Positions 40,847-51,806 of a stretch of 64,000 bases of DNA are shown here, piece by piece. Made by a program: the position numbers and the translations under genes. Each line of letters starts with the position of its first letter. Position 1 is the stretch's first letter. The notes below the pieces were generated by a model. That model did no database searches, was not told the DNA's origin, and worked only from the letters and a program-made list of their open reading frames with translations. Origin of the DNA: Zygnema cylindricum (taxonomy: Eukaryota; Streptophyta; Zygnematophyceae; Zygnematales; Zygnemataceae); NCBI GenBank assembly GCA_037447655.1, contig JBBHKE010002816.1, positions 62,001 through 126,000 of the forward strand, written 5' to 3'.

Positions 40847-43800
40847 CATGAACTTTTGTTTTTCAAGAGATAATTCCTCGTCTAAAACTATGACTCCTTC
40901 TTCCTCACTCCCCTCACTTCCGTTCTTTAACTCCATTGGAGTTGTACAACTATTAGCTTTATCCATCTGAAATTTTTCAATCATGTTCCCTATTGCTTCT
41001 TTTTGAGTCAATCGTGTAATCTTTCTTTTTCGATCTCTTTCTACTTGAAATCCAAAAATGTATTTTGCTTCCCGTCTATCCTTCATTTCAAATCTCCCCT
41101 TAAGATCGGTTTTCAGTTTATTAATTTTTTCCATTGATTTACTTAAATTAAGTAAATCATCAACATAAATTGCAATAAATATAACACCTTCCTTTTCTTA
41201 AAAAACATAGATTTAGTGATCTGAGCTTATCTGGATGTATTCCAAACCGGTAAGAAACTCATCAAGCTTCTTATTCCACTGTCGAGGCACCTAAAGAGAT
41301 TTAATCAACCAACATACCTTACTCTTTTCTCCTTCCTCCACAAATATTTTGGGTTGTCGCTTGAAGATCTCCTCTTCCAATTCTCCAAGCATAAAGGTTG
41401 TCTTGATATCCATCTGGTGCACCTTCATGTCTTTCGCAGTTGCCAGACTGAGAAGTATGCCGACGGAGGGAAATCTGACGACCAGGCAAAGTTTTCCTCG
41501 TAGTCGATACCCTCCTTTTGTGTAAATCCTTTGGCCACTAATCCGGCCTTATAACGCTCAATTGTGTTATCTGGGTTCAATTTTAATTTAAAAACCCACT
41601 TACAACCGATTGGTTTTCGTTTAGTTGGACAATCCACCAGCACCTAAGTATCGGCTGCCATAATTGAGGCCATCTCCTCATTGATGGCTATCTTCCACCG
41701 GTTCTTTTCTAGACAAGTCATCGCCTCTCCATAAGTCTAAGGTTCATCTTGATGAGATAGTTTTGTTACCTTGTCATTAACCTGTTTTTCTTGCAATCTT
41801 TTGCTACTTCTCCTTCCCCCTTCAAAATTTAAGGTCGGAATAGATGGTTCTCGTGGGATCTTTCTAACAATCTCGGCTTCTCCCCTATCCCATGATTTCG
41901 AATCAATTTCCACCACGTCTTCCGCTTCGAGTAGAGTTCTCACTGGAGTTTCCGCAACCGAGTGCTTTTCGATCTGATTTGTACCTGCAAGAATGTCATC
42001 TTCTCTAAAACATGGATAGTTAGAAAGGTCAAAGTCATCGGAATTTTCTGACTCAAATCTGATTTTTACTAACTTTGTATACTTGAAGGGATCCACAGAC
42101 TTTCCTTCATCCATAACTACTAGATGCTTTACTAAGATTATATCTTCCTATTTTAGATCTTAAACTCTATATCCTTTAACATCCTCATTATATCCTAATA
42201 AGTATCCCGGTTTACCTTTATGATCTAGCTTCCAATTAGACCGATCTGTATCTAGACTTAATACTTGACTACCAAAAACCTTTAAGTGAGATATGTCCGG
42301 TTTCCTCCCAGTCCATCTCTCATAAGGTGTTTGACCTTTTATAGCTGAAGTAAGAACTATATTTTTGAGGTAATTAGCACAGTTCATTCCTTTTGCCCAA
42401 AACCTTTTTCCTATCTTCTTATCCAACAACATACTTCTAGCACTATCACTTAGTGTCCTATTTATTCTTTCAATTACCCCATTCTGTTGCGGGTTTTTTC
42501 TTAACTATCTTTTGGTGTTGGACTCCATCTTCCCTCAAAAAGTCCTCAAACTGGTTAAAAGTATACTCTCCACAATTGTCACTTTTTACTCTCTTGATTG
42601 GAGTTTCATGGAGTTTTCGCTCTATGCTTTATATTGTCTAAAATAGTCCTAAACTTTTGTCTTGTTTTTCAAAAAATACACCCTGGAATACCGAGACCAA
42701 TCATCAGTGATAGTCATCATAAATCTCTTCCCCCAGGTGAGGGCACTTTGGCCAGTCCCCAAATATCTGTGTGTTCCAAATCTAGATTTTTTTATCCGTT
42801 ATAGGTGGCTGTTTTGGGAAAGGGTAATCTGTGTGCTTTACCTTGAGCACATCCACTATAATCATTTAGATTCTCACTCTCACTGAATTTAATCCCTTAC
42901 ACCACTCCCATCTTTTTCATCTCTCTTACCTTATCTAGATTCACATGCCCAAGCCTCTTATGCCACATCATAATATCATGAACACTAGAATAATAAAGCT
43001 TCTTTGTTTCATTACTTAAAAATCAGCCTAAACATCCCTTGGCTACCTTTCTCAACAATGAAATAGACCTTTTCCTCAAAAGTAACAGTAAAGACTCCTT
43101 CCCTAGTGCTAGTTAAAAAACCCTTATCATCTAATACAGATGTAGAGATGAGGTTTTTGTTCAACTCCGGAATAAACAATACTTCGGAGAATGTAACTAT
43201 GGATGTCTTTCCTTCTACTAACACTTTCAGATCTACCGATCCTACAAGAGTAGTAGTGACTATCCTCCAATCCCCGTACCATATCTCTACGGTGGGAATC
43301 TTTCTTTTCTTAGTAAACAAGTACTTTTCCTTACACATGTGCTTGAAGGCACGATAATCTATAATCCAACATGCTTCACCTTTCAATCCACCATAAGCAC
43401 ATTTCTGCTTTCGTGGAATTTCGACCTCGTTTTTCGCCTCCAACTCCTCATCCAATAGAAGCTCATCGTCCTCGTCCTCTGATTTCGCCTCATGTACCTG
43501 TGTCATAAGGGCCTTTTTTTTTCCTCTCGGGGTTCCACCGGTCTGGCCCTCCTTTATCTGAAGCTCGGTTAGCTTAGTGCACTCGGCCATATTGTGCCCT
43601 GGTTTCTTACAAAAATGACATACACCTTTGGGAGCCCTTGCTCCAAACTCGTCGGTCTGATTTTTCTGCTGCCTCCCCCCGTAGTTTCCGACCAGTTTCC
43701 GGAAATTCTTCTTCCTCCAATCGGTCGCAGCAGCCAAGGCTTGCCCACTCTTTCCTCCTCTGCGGATATCAATCGTATTCTCCCAAACGAGAATCATCCC

Positions 43801-44492
43801 TACCACTGAGTTTCATATCCACCTTGAGTTTGGCAAGTCTTGCACACGGTTGACTATGTTCTCGAACTCATCGGGTAACTTCACCAGTAAACAATTAACC
43901 TTTTCTTTTTCACTAAATTCTTTTCCCGCACTCTCTAGCTCCATGAAAAGTGAAGCAAGCTCATTGCAAAAATCCAACATCTTCCCCCCTTTGAATACAT
44001 TCTCCTTAACTTTCTGATAAGCCAACTATTGTTGCTAAATCGTACCACTTTGGTACATCTATTTGAGAGCCATTCAAAGATCGGATGCCCTTTCTATGTG
44101 GGAATGAGGACATGCAAGCCCTTGAGTAAGATGGCGGAGGATGAAGTGATTTGCTGCCAAATTGTTATAGTTCCAGGTATCACTATCATTCTCCTCGTTC
44201 CTCGGAATAGGTGACATGAATGCTGACCCAGTTTCTATAGGTGTGGTGGTCTCCTTCTCCATTCCTTTGTCCACCACCTCTCCTTATTTTGTCCTTTCTG
44301 TTGAAGATGGATGTGCTTTCTTTGTGAATTTGCTTCCTCCAAACCTGGAGGGATTCGAAGACTTGTTTGACGCCCCACTCGTCCACTCACTATCCCCCAA
44401 AATCTTTTCTCGCATAGAGCTCCTGTCATCATACTTTCCCAATATATAAAGCCAATTCCATTAAAGATGGGTACCCTAGAGGGTGGGCCCAT
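40847..44492 (-). pseudogene. Copia gag-pol remnant C1
   Basis: On the minus strand, gag starts at ATG 44492 (MGPPSRVPI), inside the primer site. Next come the zinc knuckle CHFCKKPGHNMAEC (about 43600), a protease with IDYRA in place of the normal DSGA, the GAG-pre-integrase Cys/His region, an integrase with KSDNCGEY and GKRFWAKGMNCANY, and a reverse transcriptase with [15 protein letters not shown] and the active-site AIYVDDLL (about 41180-41145). Frameshifts and stops break it into at least nine pieces. The reverse transcriptase ends at QKFM, where the LINE-type remnant begins. The element is Ty1/copia-like and dead. Confidence 0.85.
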
Positions 44493-44494
44493 AA

Positions 44495-45005
44495 TGTAAA
44501 AGGGGCACGCTACACCACAACACGTTACAGTGCACAGCGGAAAACACTAAGGATCTTCCCGTAGCAACAGCAGGAATACACAAAACTCACAGACAAGGTT
44601 GAGCTTTATTACTTGAGAAAGAGTACAAGGTTGCGCTAGCTGTGTAGGTCTACTCCAGGTGTCCCATTCACTTGGTATACTTGCCTATTTAAACTAGCCA
44701 ACTGCTAGTCAACCTAGTACTATACAGCTGTACACGTGGGCCTTCGCGGCCAACCGAGATCTATCCAAAACTTCCTTCTAGAACTATACAGTTCCAACTA
44801 CATTCTGCGGCGTTGCTATGCTGCGCTGCTGCGCTACTGAGTTGCTATGCTGCGTTGCTGCGCTACCAAGTTGCTATGCTGTTATGCTGCGCTGGTCTGG
44901 AATCGCAGCTGCGCAGCTCTGGAATAGCAACTGCGCTGCTCTGAAAGCGCAACAATAGCACCCTAGCCCCAGCCACTAAGTACCCAATTCTGTAACCCTG
45001 TTACA
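44495..45005 (-). repeat. 3' LTR of the chromovirus
   Basis: 511 bases, close to the copies at 51297-51799 and 55370-55881. It contains a GCTATGCTGCGCTGCTGC-type repeat (about 44812-44950) and, on the minus strand, a TTTAAAT-like promoter candidate near 44690. The 5' and 3' copies differ by short indels in the repeat and scattered substitutions. Confidence 0.93.
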
Positions 45006-45018
45006 GTGCCTCCCACTA
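45006..45018 (-). other. Chromovirus polypurine tract
   Basis: On the minus strand, AGTGGGAGGCAC lies immediately before the 3' LTR, where plus-strand DNA synthesis would be primed. Confidence 0.6.
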
Positions 45019-45050
45019 AGGGTTCAGCGTCCCGCTGAACTTTGATCGAC

Positions 45051-46322
45051 TCAGGGAAACTGTAATTGCCGGAGTATGTCATATGTTTCTTTGCGATACT
45101 CTTCGAACTCCTGGCGAAGGGCGTCGAGTTGATTTTGGAGTTGTTCACATCGGGTTTCCAGTAACGCGATGTGATGATCTGCAGCTGCCAACCTCCTCCG
45201 AGTGATGCGTTCCCGAACCTGATTTTCCCCTTCCTCAACCTCGGGTACTTTGGGTTGTTGCGGAAAGTCTGCCGATGCAGGCTCCTCGGGTGCGGGAATC
45301 CTGGGTTCGGGTTCAGCCACTGGGGGAACTCCCTCTGGTTCCTCGTCCGCCGGTTCCCACCGAGGTACCTTCCGCAATTTGAAGGACACGTGTTTCGTTG
45401 CAGCTCTGGCCCGCTGCAGAGCATTCCTTCGAGCCAGCTTGAGTACTCGCACCTCCGGGGTGACCTCCGCTCGAGAGATGATGTCGTGGAGGCGTACATC
45501 CCACGGGTGATAATGGCGGAGTAACCCGGGAACATCAATCGTGTACCTGTAGTTGTCCTCTACCACTTCCACGAACGGTAAGGTGTGAGGATTCAGCTGC
45601 ACATAGCTTTTATGATTATTTCCCAGGTCCTTGGTCCGCATGATATTCCACGCTGGGTGTGACGGAACATCGGCCGGTATACGGATAGGATCTCCAGGCT
45701 TCCCTATACGCCATTCCTCGAGCCACTCCGACGGGTTCCAATAAAACCTTTTGGCGAAGTTGAAGGCGAGGTCCGGATGCTGGGTGTCGAGCGGTAGTGG
45801 AAAGAGGTAGTCAGGAATTTCCTCTCCCTGTTCACTCTCCTCCTCTGAATCTCTTCGGTTTTCGCGCAAGAGAAACACATCGTCACCACTGGGGTATTGT
45901 TCCTCGGCCCTCCTCTCAGCGCTTTCAGACGACTGCTCGTCCGCGGTGCTCTCCTTGTTTGGGTCCCGCATCACCTCTAGATCTGAGGCGCGCTCCTCAA
46001 TTGGCGGAGGCGTTGGTTCGCGTTCCGGTTCCTCCGCCTCCGACAGCTCATGATCCGCTTGAAATTCCTGATCACCTTCCCGAGTTGGGGTGTATTCAGG
46101 GTCCTGTGAGTTTTTTGACCCCTCCCCTCCACTGGTCTCCGCCGGTCCTGCCTCGCTACTGGCGCTTTCCTCCGGTTTCGGCTCCACTTCTACTTCTCTT
46201 CGCCTGCTTGCTTCCACCATGGCCTCCGCCGCCCTTAGCAATCTTTCGGAACGATTCGGGTCTCCTTGTCCCACTCGTACCAGTCTCCTCCTTTTTGGTG
46301 GTGGAGAGGACGACGACGCCAT
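45051..46322 (-). CDS. Third ORF of the chromovirus, unknown function
   Basis: An intact frame of 423 residues from the Met at 46322, or 548 from 46697. It is encoded on the element's sense strand between the chromodomain and the 3' LTR. From the inner start it begins MASSSSPPPKRRRLV, with a basic nuclear-signal-like cluster. A long acidic Glu/Ser/Pro region follows, then a more ordered stretch with Trp and Pro (NPSEWLEEWRIGKPGDPIRI), and a C-terminal coiled coil (ITRRRLAAADHHIALLETRC and on). I see no signal peptide, transmembrane segment or glycoprotein feature, so it is not a typical env. The ordered middle and coiled coil suggest a second gag-like or chromatin-associated protein; that is inference. 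Confidence 0.65.
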   Translation of the reverse strand: MASSSSPPPKRRRLVRVGQGDPNRSERLLRAAEAMVEASRRREVEVEPKPEESASSEAGPAETSGGEGSKNSQDPEYTPTREGDQEFQADHELSEAEEPEREPTPPPIEERASDLEVMRDPNKESTADEQSSESAERRAEEQYPSGDDVFLLRENRRDSEEESEQGEEIPDYLFPLPLDTQHPDLAFNFAKRFYWNPSEWLEEWRIGKPGDPIRIPADVPSHPAWNIMRTKDLGNNHKSYVQLNPHTLPFVEVVEDNYRYTIDVPGLLRHYHPWDVRLHDIISRAEVTPEVRVLKLARRNALQRARAATKHVSFKLRKVPRWEPADEEPEGVPPVAEPEPRIPAPEEPASADFPQQPKVPEVEEGENQVRERITRRRLAAADHHIALLETRCEQLQNQLDALRQEFEEYRKETYDILRQLQFP

Positions 46323-46804
46323 AGACACTGCTGAACCAGACAATTCCGGTAGCTCCAGAAGCGAAGGTAAACTGATTGTGCGGAGAGAAACTGTTTTCAA
46401 GCTGCCGAGACTAGGTTGGTCGTGAGGACGAATGGCGGCTGTATTCCCAGGGGTCGAGGGTTTCACTTTAGGACTGTGCAAAGCGTCGTTGCGTGCGAGG
46501 GTATCGCAGCGTCCAACATTTATAAAACTGCGCTGCTGCGGCGAAACCAAGGGATCGTCGTCACCTACATAGTGAAACACAATTGCGCCGTTGCGCTTTC
46601 CTTTCAGCGCAGCGGTGGTGCTGCGATCCTCTGACGTCATGGTGACCATGTTGCGCTGCGGTGGCTGCGCAGCTACGGCGCTGCGGTGTGGTAACATCGC
46701 CGCTGCGGTCCTTTACCGCGTCCCCAAGATGATTGCGATGGCTGCGACACTGCGATTCGCTCCCTTGTTGCGGCCGCTGCGATTGCCCCTCCGGTAAGGC
46801 TGAG

Positions 46805-49672
46805 TGTCCTCACTCCGCCGAAACCGGCGCAGCAACTCCGGGGAATGGAGATCCTTTTCGTCCACCCAAGAGTCGTCTTCGGCATTTTAACCCTTCGAAC
46901 GCACCAAGTATTGGGTGGAGTTGGAATTCCGAGAGTGACGTGATTGAAGGATCTCTTCCACCTCATACTCGTCCGAGGTTCCTCGAACGGGTGGTAAAGG
47001 AGTATGCCGTTGTCGATTAGGGAACATTAAATCAGGATCGCGGAACGGTTTAAGAAGTGAAACATGGAAAACATTGTGGATATGCCAGTCCGTCGGGATA
47101 TCCAACTTGTACGCTACGTCGCCCACACGGGAAAGAATTGTGAACGGGCGCGTGAACTTTGGTGCCAACTTCTTAGAGAGGGCACCAGGCAAGGAGAGGT
47201 TTACCATATTAAGGCGAACCTGTCCCCCACACAGAAGACGATGTCTTTCCAGTGAGCGTCGGCCTGCGACTTTTGACGATCCTTTGCCATTTGGAGCGCC
47301 TTGGCCGCCTTTTCCAGGTTTCCTTGCAAGGTTTTGGCAAAGTCCAGAGCAGCCGGTGTTTGGTAATCCGCTACCAATAAGTTTTGGGGAAGAGTGGGTT
47401 GTCGTCCATTGAGGGAGAATGGTGTAGCATTTGTTGACGAGTGTACTGCACTGTTGTATGCTACCTCGATTGCTGTTAAATGGTCCACCCAATCTGTCTG
47501 GTGTACCGAGACATAAGCCCGCAATGCTTCCTCCAAAGTTCGATGCACCCTTTCAGTCTGACCATCAGTTTGAGGGTGGTAGACTCTGAACATGGCCAGC
47601 TGCGTTCCGCATAACCCAAATAGATTTTGCCAAAAATGGCTCACGAATTTTCGATCGCGGTCGCTGACGATCTTTTTCGGAAGACCGTGATGGCGGAATA
47701 TTTCCCGAAAGAATAAGTCCGCAATATCCCGTGCACTAGCTGTAGTGGTCGTGGGTAGAAAATGTGCCATTTTCGTCAGGTAATCCACGACGACGAAGAT
47801 TGAGTCGTAGCCCTCCTTCGTTCGGGGAAGGGCCACGATGAAATCCATCGAGATCGCCTCCCAAGGAACAGATGGTATTGGGAGGGGGTGTAACAAGCCT
47901 TGTTGCCCTGAATCCGATTTGTTTCTATTACACGAGTCACATGTCCGGACATATTCTGCAATGTCTCGAGTCATGTTTGGCCAATAATACGCCTCAGCGA
48001 CACGTGCGGTTGTTTTATCCCGCCCAAAATGTCCACTGAGCGGCTCGTCGTGACTCATTTGAAGAATCGTGTGACGAAGTGCCGTATTTGTTGGCACATA
48101 AAGCCGTGTTGTCTTACTCGGTCTGTACCGCCACATACCATTGGCGGTTCGAACGAGTACCTTCCGTTTGATGAGTTCCTTTAGTGAATCATCGTCGCCG
48201 TAGGCGGCCTTTATCCGACTTAACCATTGTTCGTCCACTTGCACCGTACTGGTGACTGCGCCGAGCGTCGAATCTTGCGCTGCGGTCGACGCTGCGCTTG
48301 TCTCTTTCACAGAGTCTTCGTTCCCCTGTTGCGGTGCTTGCGGTCGTTGCTCCGCTGCCGGCGCAGCGACGTCAGGTCTTCTGGACAGCGCATCTGCCGG
48401 GTTCGTTTTGCCCGGCTTATATTCAATAACAAGTTCCGGACCAAAGGTTTGCAAAAACGTCATCCAACGCACTTGTTTCTTGGACAACTTCGGCTGGGTT
48501 TGGAGATATTGTAAGGCGTGGTGATCCGTGATAACCGTGATCCGTTTCCTCTGAACGTAACACTTCCAAACCTCCAACGCATTGATAATAGCTATTGTTT
48601 CCTTCTCATGGGTGGCCCAATTCAACTCTGCTGCCTTTAGTTTGCGACTGTCGTAGGCGATGGGTTGAAGGCCTTTTCCTTGATCCTGCATAAGGATCGC
48701 TCCAATAGCCATATCGCTCGCGTCGGTAATTATCGTCCAAGGTAAATCTGGATCGGGAACAGCTAACACAGGGGCGGTAACCAACCACTCCTTTAGCGTG
48801 TTAAAGGCTGCCCCTTGCGCTGTTTTCCATTCAAAGGGCACATCATTCTTGAGCAATTCCGTGAGCGGTGCAGCGATCTTTGCGAAGCCTTCGACAAAAC
48901 GTCGATAATAGGAGCATAGTCCTAGAAAGCTCCGTAACTCTGTGATATTTGCCAGCTGCGGCCACTCCTTAACGACCTTTGTTTTGTTTGGGTCCACTGC
49001 GATTCCGTCCCGGCTCACCTAAAAAATCAATCTTCTCTTTGAAGAAGTCACATTTACTTCTTTTTGCGTATAATTTATGCTCCCGAAGAACTTGTAGGAC
49101 CGTCCGTAAATGCTTCATATGTTCTTCCTTCGTTCGGCTATACACCAATATGTCATCTAAGAAGACGATCACAAACGCGTCCAGATATTGCCAAAGATGG
49201 AATTCATTAAATGCATAAAGGTCGCCGGTGCGTTAGTCAACCCGAACGGCATTACCCGAAACTGGAAATGACCGTATCGAGTTATGAACGCCGTCTTCTC
49301 CACATCTTCCTCGGCAATTCTAATCTGGTGGTATCCGCTCCGCAAGTCTATTTTCGAAAAATATTTGGCACCTCGAAGCCGATCCAACAATTCGTCTATC
49401 TTCGGTAGGGGGTACGCATTCTTCACTGTTAATTTGTTCAGCGCTCGGTAGTCAATGCACATACAAAAACCTCCATCTTTCTTGTTCACAAAGAGGACGG
49501 GGGCTCCATACGATGACTTGCTTGGTTCGATTGCTCCGGCTTCGACCAACTCCGCGAGTTGCTTTTTGAGTTCGTCCAATTCGGTGTAGCTCATTTTGTA
49601 CATCCGATTAGCCGGGGGTACCGCTCCAGGAACAAGCTCTATCCTATGGTCTACTTCGCGCTTCGGAGGTAA
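46805..49672 (-). pseudogene. Chromovirus pol: reverse transcriptase, RNase H, integrase, chromodomain
   Basis: The reverse transcriptase shows [25 protein letters not shown] and [11 protein letters not shown]. RNase H includes [13 protein letters not shown]. The integrase has the zinc-binding H/C motif (CDSCNRNK), [26 protein letters not shown] and [20 protein letters not shown], so the DDE triad is present. The C-terminus carries a chromodomain beginning YEVEEILQSR. Lesions: a one-base frameshift near 49195, a small deletion near 49020, a frameshift near 47205, and a TAA inside the chromodomain (after VRSKG at about 46887), after which NAEDDSWVDEKDLHS continues in frame. Confidence 0.9.
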
Positions 49673-51262
49673 TCATTCGGGGAGCTTCGGGGGGAATACA
49701 TCTGCGTACTCCTCGAGAAGTTTTGTCATGACTTCCGGGGCCTCATCGGAAGTCTTTCCAATGTCGTCCCTTTCTTTGGAGACGAAGTTGGGGTCCTTCT
49801 TCCATTCTTCCGAGATCTCCTCCTTCGCCTCCTCCATTGGCTGGACGACCGCCATACCAATCGTTTCCCCTTTCTTGAGTGCCCTCTTAAGCTGTAAGGC
49901 CGAAAGCAGGCGTCCCTCTTCCGCTCCCACTTTTACCTCGAACTCTTCTTCACCTTTCTTCACTCTCATGACGCCAATTCTCCAATCAATTGTCGGATTC
50001 CATTTTTGCAGCCACGGTTTCCCTAAGATTACCTCATGGTCCCCAAGAGGTAATACATGAAGTGTATCGTACCATCGGAATTTCCCAATGCCGACGCGTA
50101 ACCTCGGGGTACGATGTGTAATGGATAAGGAACTGCCGTCGGCCAATTGTACCGACTGATGATCCTTTAGTACCACAAGAGGAAGTTTCAACCTTTTCAC
50201 CGTCGCCTCGTTAATGAAGTTCCCCGATGCTCCGGAGTCCACCATGAAGTTAGCTGCACTCACTCCTATTTGACCCCGAAATATCAAAGGGTCTCCTCCT
50301 TCACCGGCTAACCTCATAACGGTAAGTTTTCCCTTTTTGGGGCCTTTCCGTTTTGGACACTCTCGAGCCATGTGATCGGGAGAACCGCACTGGAAGCATA
50401 GTCCATTTTGCCTCCTCCGCTGGATTTCCTCGGGGGATAAGTCATTGGTCTTTGTCTTGGTAGTTTTCTTCTTTCTCCGCAGGACGTTGACCGCTTCCTT
50501 ATCCTCATTAACTGCGCCGAGCTCCATGGGGGTTGGACCTTCGTCTCGTCGATGTCCTCCGCTACTGCTCGACCCGTAGTGATACGGTCTCCGGAGGTTA
50601 AAGTCGACCGAATCGGTCCGCTCCGCAAACTGGATGATTGCTGCGAGAGGAGGAGTCGTGCTTTCCCGGGCAAGCCATTGTTCCACATCTCTACGAATAG
50701 ACGACTTAAGCCCCTTCACGAAACGATCCACGGCTTCATCCTCCGTCATCGTAGGTATTTGAACCTTGCACTCCAAGAACCTCTGCGTAAACTCCATCAC
50801 TGAAGTTCGTTGCTTCAATACTGCGATCTTATCTCTCGCCGCCTTCACCGTGTTGACGGGCTGCCAACTGTCGCGGAGAAGTTGAACGAAGAGCGCCCAG
50901 ACAGTTGGTAACTCATCGTCCTCTACCAATGTTCTCCACCAAGCCCCCGCTGCCCCTTTAAGAAGACCACCCGCGTAGTGAATCTTCTCACGGTCCAATA
51001 GGCTAGGAAAATTCTCGAGATAGTTCGCCACGGAGAATAACCATGAGTCAAGGCTCTTGTATCTTGCAGGGTCAAACTCGTCGGGAATTCTTAATTTCGG
51101 TCTCCAGAAATCTCTCTCTACGCCTCCATGGGGTCGCTCCTCTAGACGCGACTCCAAGGTTGTGACAGTGTTACTCAGCTGCGCGTTCTGTAACCTCACA
51201 CTTTCTAACTCCCTCAGTACTTGCGCCAACATTTCCGTAGTGGATACGCCGTGTTCGTCCAT
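49673..51262 (-). CDS. Chromovirus gag-protease polyprotein
   Basis: An intact 529-residue frame starting 35 bases inside the 5' LTR. The N-terminal coiled coil (residues 5-45) is followed by a retrotransposon gag domain (about 60-200, with LKGAAGAWWRTL), the zinc knuckle CFQCGSPDHMAREC and an aspartic protease with FMVDSGASGNFI. It ends at a TGA after FPPKLPE. The next codons in frame continue the conserved protease-to-polymerase link ([17 protein letters not shown]), so the stop is either a single-base lesion or a site of translational recoding. Confidence 0.88.
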   Translation of the reverse strand: MDEHGVSTTEMLAQVLRELESVRLQNAQLSNTVTTLESRLEERPHGGVERDFWRPKLRIPDEFDPARYKSLDSWLFSVANYLENFPSLLDREKIHYAGGLLKGAAGAWWRTLVEDDELPTVWALFVQLLRDSWQPVNTVKAARDKIAVLKQRTSVMEFTQRFLECKVQIPTMTEDEAVDRFVKGLKSSIRRDVEQWLARESTTPPLAAIIQFAERTDSVDFNLRRPYHYGSSSSGGHRRDEGPTPMELGAVNEDKEAVNVLRRKKKTTKTKTNDLSPEEIQRRRQNGLCFQCGSPDHMARECPKRKGPKKGKLTVMRLAGEGGDPLIFRGQIGVSAANFMVDSGASGNFINEATVKRLKLPLVVLKDHQSVQLADGSSLSITHRTPRLRVGIGKFRWYDTLHVLPLGDHEVILGKPWLQKWNPTIDWRIGVMRVKKGEEEFEVKVGAEEGRLLSALQLKRALKKGETIGMAVVQPMEEAKEEISEEWKKDPNFVSKERDDIGKTSDEAPEVMTKLLEEYADVFPPKLPE

Positions 51263-51283
51263 GCTGTCGAGTCACGGGTGATA

Positions 51284-51295
51284 GCTCTGATACCA
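51284..51295 (-). other. Chromovirus primer-binding site (tRNA-iMet 3' end)
   Basis: On the minus strand TGGTATCAGAGC follows the 5' LTR after one base. It is complementary to the 3' end of initiator tRNA-Met, the usual plant LTR-element primer. The neighbouring copia elements appear to use the same tRNA at its anticodon arm. Confidence 0.92.
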
Positions 51296-51296
51296 A

Positions 51297-51799
51297 TGTA
51301 AAAGAGGCACGCTACACCACAACACGTTAAAATGCACAGCGGAAAACACTAAGGATCTTCCTGTAGCAACAGCAGGAATACACAGAACTCACAGACAAGG
51401 TTGAGCTTTATTACTTGAGAGAGAGTACAAGGTTGCGCTAGCTGTGTAGGTCTACTCCAGGTGTCCCATTCACTCGGTCTACTTGCCTATTTAAACTAGC
51501 CAACTGCTAGTCAACCTAGTACTATACAGCTGTACACGTGGGCCTTCGCGGCCAACCGAGATCTATCCAAAACTTCCTTCTAGAACTATACAGTTCCAAC
51601 TACATTGTGCGGCGTTGCTATGCTGCGCTGCTGCGCTACTGAGTTGCTATGCTGCGCTACCAAGTTGCTATGGTGCTATGCTGCGCTGGTCTGGAATCGC
51701 AGCTGCGCAGCTCTGGAATCGCAACTGCGCTGCTCTGAAATCGCATCAATAGCAGCCTAGCCCCAACCACTAAGTACCCAATTCTGTAACCCTGTTACA
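51297..51799 (-). repeat. 5' LTR of the chromovirus
   Basis: 503 bases, bounded by TGTAA and TTACA on the element strand. It is a few bases shorter than the 3' copy because of changes in the GCTGCGCTGC repeat. Confidence 0.93.
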
Positions 51800-51806
51800 C
51801 ATAACA

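Larger units (their letters stand above)
44495..51799 (-). mobile_element. Nearly complete Ty3/gypsy chromovirus
   Basis: 7305 bases from LTR to LTR (5' LTR 51297-51799, 3' LTR 44495-45005), each bounded by TGTAA...TTACA. A perfect 5-base target duplication, CATAA, flanks it (44490-44494 and 51800-51804). Order on the minus strand: LTR, tRNA-iMet primer site, gag-protease, reverse transcriptase, RNase H, integrase with chromodomain, an extra ORF, polypurine tract, LTR. The chromodomain marks it as a chromovirus. It sits in the primer-binding site of copia element C1. Pol has a few lesions, so the copy is probably inactive but fairly recent. Confidence 0.93.

Noticed and set aside
45051-46697. 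Calling the third chromovirus ORF an envelope gene
   Set aside because: There is no signal peptide, membrane segment or Cys-rich ectodomain; the protein is acidic and coiled-coil.
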